Shown here: piece by piece, positions 57,491 through 64,000 of the stretch
Position numbering within the stretch: position 1 is the first letter of the stretch
How the letters are laid out: each line of letters starts with the position of its first letter
Assembly (NCBI GenBank): GCA_949316495.1
Contig: OX439001.1
Coordinates: forward strand, 54,102,556 to 54,166,555
Direction: 5' to 3'
DNA from: Amphiduros pacificus
Lineage: Eukaryota > Annelida > Polychaeta > Phyllodocida > Hesionidae
Length of the DNA: 64,000 nucleotides
The notes under the pieces: model-generated
What the model saw: only the letters and a program-made list of their open reading frames with translations
Told to the model about the DNA's origin: nothing
The model's database searches: none
Program-made: the position numbers and the translations under genes

Positions 57491-60220
57491 TGCTGCAAAC
57501 TCGGAGAAATGATAGCATTATTACCCAATAGATGCTTGGAAAAGATATGATTGATAAGTAAATGTATAAAGTGTGTTGCAGGTGTGCATTCTTTGGGTAA
57601 ATACTTGATTAGAGTTTTGTTTGCAACATGATGCTAGTGACCATGTTGATTTCAAAATGAATTTTTGTGTGAAAAAAATATCTCCATCCATAACTTTCTT
57701 TAAAAAAAATACATAAAGTATATTTTAATGCTATGAAAAGCAAAAAAATATAAATCTTTCATGTGAAGCATTCATCTAAGTTTTCCATTTTGTGATTTTA
57801 CAAGATTTATGCCCATAAATTTTAAATGCCTTTATATAATGCTTGAATTATATTGTGATTAATGCTTTTAACATATCATAATCATACTATTACAAATAAC
57901 AGAATATTATAAATATGATTCTGTCCATGGCAAAATGTATATAGAGTGATTTTGTAAATTTTCTTGCCATGATAGTTAATCAGCATTCAAAATATTTATA
58001 ACTATTTTATGATCACATTTATATATACTTGTGTGTGATTTTTAATACAAATTATATTTTTGATGATTGAAAGAAACTGTGCCTATTCAGCATAATGGTA
58101 TCAACTATTACTATATATATATATATACTTGAATTCAAATGTACATTTGATGACATGTTACAATTTATACAGGTTTTATTGTGTAGTTGTGTAATTGATT
58201 TTACAATACAGTGTTCTCTGAAATGTTCGAGACGGTTCTTAGCCATTGTTAAATCAAATGTATTATTTTGTGAGATAATCATGAACTTTATAATCACACA
58301 GATTAAGCCAATGTTATGAGCTCAATTCATTGACAATTTGAATTTCAATGAAGAAGGATGAATCTCTTCCCCAAAAAAGAATGTTATCAATTAGAACATC
58401 GTTACTAAAAAGTAAATATATGGGATTGAAATTAATGCACACAGGTTTTTAACCCAATAATTGCTCTGTGGATCAGCAGACCAGGTGCAGTGTTTGGGTC
58501 AAAATGGTAATTGGGATGAGGCAGCTAGGTGTTCGATGAAGAGCAAATATGATTAGAAAATTTTATTTGCATGTAAGTTTATATCTGCACCTTTAAAAAA
58601 AGCCTTAAAAAAGCTATGGAATATCTCACAGATGAAAGATGCTTAATGTCATATAAGATCAAATGGCATAAATCTCAGACTGACTAGTGGAGGTAGCATG
58701 TTATTTGACACAATGAGAGAATGGGTGCCATAATCTGTTGCTTAATGGCCATGTAGTTTGGAGGAGCCTGACCGGCCTGTTACCTCTTCATTGCTTATTT
58801 GTCTGTTTGTTTTAACATCAACCATATTTAAGAAATGTGAGGGATATCTTTCTTTATTTTGAAAATGTAGTGGATATGCATGTTTTTGTATATTGGAAGC
58901 ATGAAGCAAAACAGTGGAAAACTGGTATAACTGGTATAAGTTTTATTAGCATATAATATCCAAATCTACTTTTTCTGTTTCTATGTGGACAGACAAAAGA
59001 TTTTAATGTTTGACTCGCAGTTATGATTGGACATTTTCAGTCTTTTACTTAATGGCAAGAAATAAATGTTATCAAAATGTGTGGCAAAGGTTATGATATG
59101 CACTATCCTTTTAACTTCATTCCACATTACTGCACATAACATGACTAAACATTTCCTTACAATGACCAAATATGGTTTGAAATGTGCTGATTAAATAATA
59201 AAATATTATTCCAGTCTTGACAGAAATATCTGTTGCGCACACAGAGAATGATTCATTCCACTCATCAAGCACAGTGTATCTATCCTTGCCCATTTGTTTT
59301 CAATCATTTTATTCTCAATCATTTTAGTGGGATTCCAGTAGGTGAAACACATAAAATATGTAGCATTTGCCAGTGGTACATTCACATGGTGCCATCGCTG
59401 CACAATTTTTTATTTGTTTACATGTATTTCCTACCCGATTTCCAATATTTAGGAAGTAGAATTCAAGCAAAATGAAAATATGTTTATGACATCAACATCT
59501 ATGCAATTGCTTTCACAATATATATAAAGGCCAGGGAAAAAGTCTTGTTTCTTATCAACACCCTACCTGTCTGTTTTCGTTTTGAATTTTTTCGATAAAA
59601 AATACCAATTTCAAGAGAGAAATTGGTGAGAATCAGGACATTTTTCTCAGGCCGAAGAATAAATTGGCTGCTGATGTATCTTAATTTTTACTTGATATTT
59701 GCTTGAAGTGTAAATCTGTGAGAAATCAAAATGTTACCACTAAATGAGCCAAAGTTGTGGGTCTTAGTGACCTAATTATATCTCTACACTGTATAGATAA
59801 GATACGTAAGAAAGCGTAAACTTTTTGTGAGAAGTTGCAAAATATTCAAAAGCAATTCAGCCAAAGACACACCAGGTTCTGGAGTGTGGATTATATAGTA
59901 GTAGATTATATACTTGGGAACATATAATCTTGGTTTAGCTTAGTCTCATGGTTCAAGTTAGAGACATGGTAAAAGTAATTAAACTACTAGCAAATTCAGA
60001 TTTAAAGATTAAGGAAAATAATTCTGAGGCCTTTTTTTAGCAAAGAAGGCTGAACAATATATCATCACCTGGTGTTCCACAGTCATACAGTTAGTGATGT
60101 TTTGACTAAGTTATTGAGAAAATTCAATGTTTTAAATGGCAGGTGTTCAAGCTAAATTATTACTTTGAAATGTTTACTCTGCATTCTTATCAACTGATCC
60201 ATCTTAATACAAGAAAAGCG
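57491..60220. other. Probable 3' UTR of the LRR gene and intergenic DNA
   Basis: Strongly AT-rich with no arrays or supported genes; AATAAA is found at 59061-59066. Confidence 0.4.
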
Positions 60221-61020
60221 TATTGTAATTTGGAGAAGAGACTTGAATAACACAAAGGGAACAATACACCCACATATGCCGGCCATTCAGAACGGTGAGA
60301 GAAAGATAAAATATGCGTCAAATACAGATGCATTAAATAGTCTTTTAACATCTGGTTTATATCCGTAGAACGTATGAATTATAAGCTCTGGTGATGATTT
60401 TGTATATAATTGTGTTGATGATTGTACAATATTCAGAATTTATAAATGACATTCCATGATATTTTAAATGGTCTGTTTTGTCTTGCCAGTGCACCTCATT
60501 GGTTTAAACTCTGATACATACATTCAGCACATTGATTTCATTGTATAGTGAAACATTTGCAATAATGTCCAAGCAAAATGAAGTCACTGTAATAATGTTG
60601 CCAATGTTTATGCATTGTTCTCCAATTATTGTTTGATCTCTATATAAAGTATTTGATGTATATTCAGTGATAATTATTATGATTACTAAATTGATAATTG
60701 CAATTATATATGTGAATACGAAAAATATATCTGTTTCAGAATTAATCTGCTGGTGAATGGAAGATATGCATGTTACTGTATTTCTGAGTACAATTAAACT
60801 TCTTTTTTTTAAATATGAGTTTGTTCTATTTCAAAAGTGGGCATTCCATGACTTTTAAAACACCCCAATCTTGTTTGAGGCCAACTATATTTTCTTTCAT
60901 TTTATGATTAAGTTGTGAGCACCATACAAATATAGATTAGGCTTGCACAACTTTCAACCTAAGGGTGAGAGTCTCAGATAGGTTTGGTATTGACCAATCT
61001 ACCTCCATGCAAACTTTCAG

Positions 61021-61036
61021 GGGGGGGGGGGGGGGG
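61021..61036 (+). repeat. Run of 16 G residues
   Basis: An uninterrupted poly-G tract directly before a SINE-like segment; it can form G-quadruplex structure and is prone to length error in assembly. Confidence 0.95.
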
Positions 61037-61145
61037 TGGTACACAGCCCGGTGGGTAAGATGTCCAGCCTCTCTTTGATTCAGGCAAACCTCTTATAAAG
61101 TTCATGGGTTTAGCTCCTAGTGGCATATCCCTGACACCCCCCGAT
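61037..61145 (+). mobile_element. Possible tRNA-derived SINE head
   Basis: Within the spacer of the inverted duplication, TGGGTAAGATGT (61052-61063) resembles a polymerase III A box and GGGTTTAGCTCC (61106-61117) a degenerate B box, 54 bp apart and flanked by tRNA-like phrasing (GTGGTACACAGCCCG). Too diverged for certainty. Confidence 0.35.
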
Positions 61146-61440
61146 ATACGTTCCGAATATTACAAAATGAAGCCACTGTAATAATGTTGCCAATGTTTAT
61201 CCATGGAATGTCATTTATAAATTCTGAATATTGTACAATCATCAACATAATTATTTACAAAATCATCACCAGAGCTTATAATTAATACGTTCTACAACTA
61301 TAAACCAGATGTTAAAAGACTATTTAATGCATCTGTATTTGACGCATATTTTATCTTTCTCTCACCATTCTGAATGGCTGGCATATGTGGGTGTATTGTT
61401 CGCTTTGTATTATTAAGGTCTCTTCTCCAAATTGCAATAT

Positions 61441-61869
61441 TTCTGATTACATAACTGTGTCATGAGCAATAAAATAATCCACCATTTGTTGCTGGATATT
61501 ACCTCATGTAACGAGCAGATGCAGATTAATGTTTGTCATCCTTCATCTTAACTCTTTAATAGAGGGCAAATAAATCAACAATAACTCCAAATTTTACCTA
61601 GTCATATTCATTATTTTTTTCGAAAGTTCAAGTGTAAAAAAGAAACTGAAAGTTTGTTAATTCTTAAAGTATGAAAATGTATATTTTTTAGATTAAGTAT
61701 TAATTTTCAAGTATAAAAGATTCTCAACATGTTTTTGAGTCCGTAATGAATTACTATACATTATTTTGACCACGAGTGAAATGGATTATTTGGACTACAT
61801 CTGATGGATGAAGAAATCTCCTATATGAGTAATCATGTGAAGAAACCTTTCTATTATGCTGAATTCTTA
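61441..61869. other. Spacer, probable 3' UTR of the minus-strand gene
   Basis: No feature beyond its position downstream of the minus-strand exon. Confidence 0.3.
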
Positions 61870-62063
61870 TTAGTAGTGTATCATCTTATCCCGCTCAGTT
61901 GGGAAACCATGCGAGGATGACGACGTTTTCAGCATAATTGTGGCTTTACCTTTGGAGTATATGTTATACAGCACTATCAAAATGATGGTCAGCAAAGCTC
62001 CCACTGCAACACTCCCAATGACAACACCAACAACTGAACCATACCACAGATCCAATGTCTCTT
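61870..62063 (-). CDS. Probable last exon of a single-pass membrane protein
   Basis: On the minus strand a good acceptor (TTTTAAACCCTTTATTCAG) is followed at 62063 by an open frame with phase 2 entry, ETLDLWYGSVVGVVIG, to a stop at 61870-61872. It encodes a typical transmembrane helix (SVVGVVIGSVAVGALLTIIL, continuing IVLYNIY), a KGK stop-transfer and a Ser-rich tail of about 30 residues. This is how the last exon of an immunoglobulin- or cadherin-type receptor commonly looks, but the family cannot be told from the tail. Upstream exons would lie to the right, beyond the LINE or outside the window. Confidence 0.45.
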
Positions 62064-62139
62064 CTGAATAAAGGGTTTAAAATTGAATGTTTATTTCATT
62101 TAGATTTTTATCTGTCATTGGCCATTTTAACATAATATA

Positions 62140-63843
62140 AAATTACCACAGGTTACATTGATTTCCAATCACCTTCTATACAGCAGTGATGAGTTCCAGG
62201 AGCAGCTGGCAGGTTTATTCACGGCCATCCTCACTCATGGACACCAACCTGAAGACATTCTACTGGGAACCACAGCATCTATTCCAAAAGATAGCCGTGG
62301 TAACATCTGCTCAAGCAAGAACTACAGAGGCATTACTTTATGCAGCTCTATCGCCAAACTCATGGACATTGTGATGTTAGGACGATATAGTCACTTACTG
62401 AGCTCAAGTGACATGCAGTATGCATACAAGCAGAACCACAGCACAGTGATGAATACATTGATTGTTAAAGAAGTCATCCAATACTATGTGAACAATCAGT
62501 CTGATGTATATGTGTGCTGCATCGATGCCTCCAAAGCGTTTGATAGAGTGCGGCACGACAAGCTTTTCCAAGCACTTGTGGAGCGGGGGGTTCCGGCTCT
62601 TGCTTTACAGGCCCTATTGGACATGTACCAGCGCCAAGTCCTACGTACCACGTGGAAAGGCTCATACTCCAGACAGTTCACTACTCAGAATGGCATACGG
62701 CAGGGAGGCATCTTGTCACCTGTGCTCTTTTGCATATACATGGACAAGCTCTATGAGAGGCTTGAGAGTGACGGCATTGGATGCTGGGTTGGTAACCACT
62801 TCTATGGATCCCAGGGCTACGCCGATGACCTGTATCTGCTAGTGCCATCTGTGGCAGGTCTGAGGCAAATGATAGGAACATGTGAGCAATTTGGAGTCGA
62901 GTACTCTGTGGAATACAATCCTGTGAAGACTGTGTGTGCTCTCTTTAGCAGAAAGAAACAGGATAAACCTATAGTGAAGATGAATGGTATTGTGCTTGAC
63001 TGGGTGGAGTCCTTCAAACACCTGGGCAGCCATATTAGCACTGACCTCTCAGAGAAGAAAGAAGTGAATAAAAAGAAGGGTGACATGGTCCAGAGGGTGA
63101 ACACTCTTGTTGTGACACTGGGCCACAGCAGTGCCGCCATCAAGGCCAAGGTTTTTAATGCACAGTGTGCTCACTTCTATGGTGGGCAGGCCTGGAATTT
63201 TGAGGACAAAGCTGTGAGCGAGTTTTTGACCATGTGGAACAGATGTGTCCGCCGTGTCCTTCGGCTGCCTTACATGACACACCGGAGGTATCTTCCACAT
63301 CTCATTGGTACAGGAAATGCCACAGATCAAATATATGGCCGCTTCCTCAAAATGTTGTGGAAAATGGAGTGCAGCAAGAACAGCCGTGTACGATTCATTG
63401 CTCAGACTGGCTGCAGGTCTGCCAGGAGCATCATTGGGAGAAATCTACATGCCATAGCAAAGAGGCTGGACCTCTCAATATCTGATGCGAAGATACAAGG
63501 CCGCCATAGACTGACAAATGCATATGTTGATGAGTCCACGGAGCAGGATCTCACGGCACTGAGTATGATCAATAAGGTGCTGTGTTGCTTAAATGGTGAT
63601 TCACAAATCACAGGTTTTAACAAAGATGAATTAGAATCCATTTTATTTGAGATATGTGTTAACTGAACATTGTGATTTTATCTGATTGTGTGTGATTTTA
63701 AATTGTTCATAAGATATTTATTTTATTGGTGCTATACCCAGCTAGTCTTAATTTAACTGTGTTATTTTTTTTAAACCACTATTCCATAATTGCATATTTT
63801 GTAATTCTTGTGAATGAATAAAATGATTTATAATAATAATAAG
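62140..63843 (+). mobile_element. 5'-truncated non-LTR retrotransposon (LINE)
   Basis: A LINE copy with an open RT frame, a 3' UTR of about 180 bp, AATAAA at 63817-63822 and a (TAA)n end at about 63830-63842. It lacks the endonuclease and anything upstream of the RT fingers, as expected when reverse transcription stops early. The intact frame suggests a fairly recent insertion. Its left edge is approximate, and I could not find target-site duplications. Confidence 0.85.
62158..63666 (+). CDS. LINE reverse transcriptase (partial, N-terminally truncated)
   Basis: An open frame of 502 codons; it enters without an ATG because the element is truncated. RT motifs are in order: SIPKD with NYRGITLCSSIAKLMD (residues 41-70), motif A CCIDASKAFD with catalytic D123, motif B NGIRQGGILSPVLF (178-191), motif C GYADDLYLL with catalytic D223 and D224, then FKHLGSHIS (286-294) and a C-terminal region with WNRCVRRVLRLP. 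The GxRQGGxLSP form of motif B differs from the GVPQGSxLGP of classical CR1/Jockey, so it belongs to another clade, which I do not assign. The RT core looks complete, but no endonuclease is present, so it could not mobilise itself. Confidence 0.9.
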   Translation: MISNHLLYSSDEFQEQLAGLFTAILTHGHQPEDILLGTTASIPKDSRGNICSSKNYRGITLCSSIAKLMDIVMLGRYSHLLSSSDMQYAYKQNHSTVMNTLIVKEVIQYYVNNQSDVYVCCIDASKAFDRVRHDKLFQALVERGVPALALQALLDMYQRQVLRTTWKGSYSRQFTTQNGIRQGGILSPVLFCIYMDKLYERLESDGIGCWVGNHFYGSQGYADDLYLLVPSVAGLRQMIGTCEQFGVEYSVEYNPVKTVCALFSRKKQDKPIVKMNGIVLDWVESFKHLGSHISTDLSEKKEVNKKKGDMVQRVNTLVVTLGHSSAAIKAKVFNAQCAHFYGGQAWNFEDKAVSEFLTMWNRCVRRVLRLPYMTHRRYLPHLIGTGNATDQIYGRFLKMLWKMECSKNSRVRFIAQTGCRSARSIIGRNLHAIAKRLDLSISDAKIQGRHRLTNAYVDESTEQDLTALSMINKVLCCLNGDSQITGFNKDELESILFEICVN

Positions 63844-64000
63844 AAAGGTCTGTTTCCTGGTTTGGTCACATGACAGATGTGGTGGGCTGATAGAGGATTA
63901 TTGGGCCAGTACATCCCAGAATCCACTGGTCCATAACATAGGATCTGATGCCTGCAGGCTAATGTGGCCAGTGCTAATATCAGATCTCGGTGGTGATATT
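63844..64000. other. Window end, unannotated
   Basis: Nothing recognised. Confidence 0.3.

Larger units (their letters stand above)
60221..61440. repeat. Inverted duplication, arms of about 238 bp, 0.74-kb spacer
   Basis: 60221-60459 and 61203-61440 are reverse complements over their whole length with scattered differences (for example TTTGGAGAAGAGAC, ATGCGTCAAATACAGATGCA and TGTACAATATTCAGAATT). A 37-bp phrase starting AATGAAGTCACTGTAATAAT is present in direct orientation at about 60577 and 61164. No open frame lies in the arms. Confidence 0.8.

Noticed and set aside
59500-59530. TATATAAAGG as a promoter
   Set aside because: No gene or conserved feature follows; such strings are expected in this AT-rich DNA.
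1-64000. tRNA, rRNA or other RNA genes
   Set aside because: I looked for A and B boxes with a plausible cloverleaf and saw only the degenerate SINE-like pair near 61052-61117.

Overview
The window reads as nuclear DNA of an invertebrate animal. The genes have introns with standard GT-AG sites, TATA boxes and AATAAA signals; the intergenic DNA is AT-rich and full of LINEs, small inverted-repeat elements and minisatellites; and the proteins are animal families (rhodopsin-class receptors, C2H2 zinc fingers, an extracellular leucine-rich-repeat protein). Decayed CR1/L2-like LINEs, (ATTC)n-type retroposon tails and a dimeric 147-bp repeat carrying CAAGGTCA suggest a marine lophotrochozoan, perhaps a mollusc. 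That placement is an inference, not a demonstration.

Layout. 0.7-6.3 kb holds minisatellites, including a 1.5-kb, 41-bp array that grew inside a dead LINE reverse transcriptase. 7.2-10.5 kb holds two tandem intronless class A receptor genes. 10.8-20.7 kb is repeats: several arrays, a small MITE, a CR1/L2-like fragment, a composite repeat and a 0.96-kb inverted-repeat element. 23.2-28.6 kb is one very large terminal exon of an acidic/basic C2H2 zinc-finger protein. 29.1-33.3 kb carries an inverted, collinear, expanded counterpart of the composite repeat at 15.3-16.2 kb, so the zinc-finger gene lies between inverted copies. 33.4-36.9 kb has promoter-like and exon-like pieces that I cannot join into a known gene. 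37.2-39.1 kb is a cluster of one inverted-repeat element, and 44.1-49.1 kb holds three large tandem arrays. 51.1-57.5 kb is a two-exon gene for a single-pass membrane LRR protein whose splice phases fit exactly. 60.2-61.4 kb is a large inverted duplication, 61.9-62.1 kb a probable last exon of a minus-strand membrane-protein gene, and 62.1-63.8 kb a 5'-truncated LINE with an open reverse-transcriptase frame.

Functional picture. The firm host genes are two tandem amine-receptor-like GPCRs, a nuclear zinc-finger protein and an LRR cell-surface protein. There is no sign that they form a pathway. The most unusual aspect is the number of unrelated tandem arrays (more than twenty, with units of 13 to about 300 bp). 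Some arose inside mobile elements, and several carry consensus-like binding sites for CREB (TGACGTCA) or nuclear receptors (CAAGGTCA). No RNA genes, CRISPR arrays, retrovirus-like elements or Polinton-like elements were seen.
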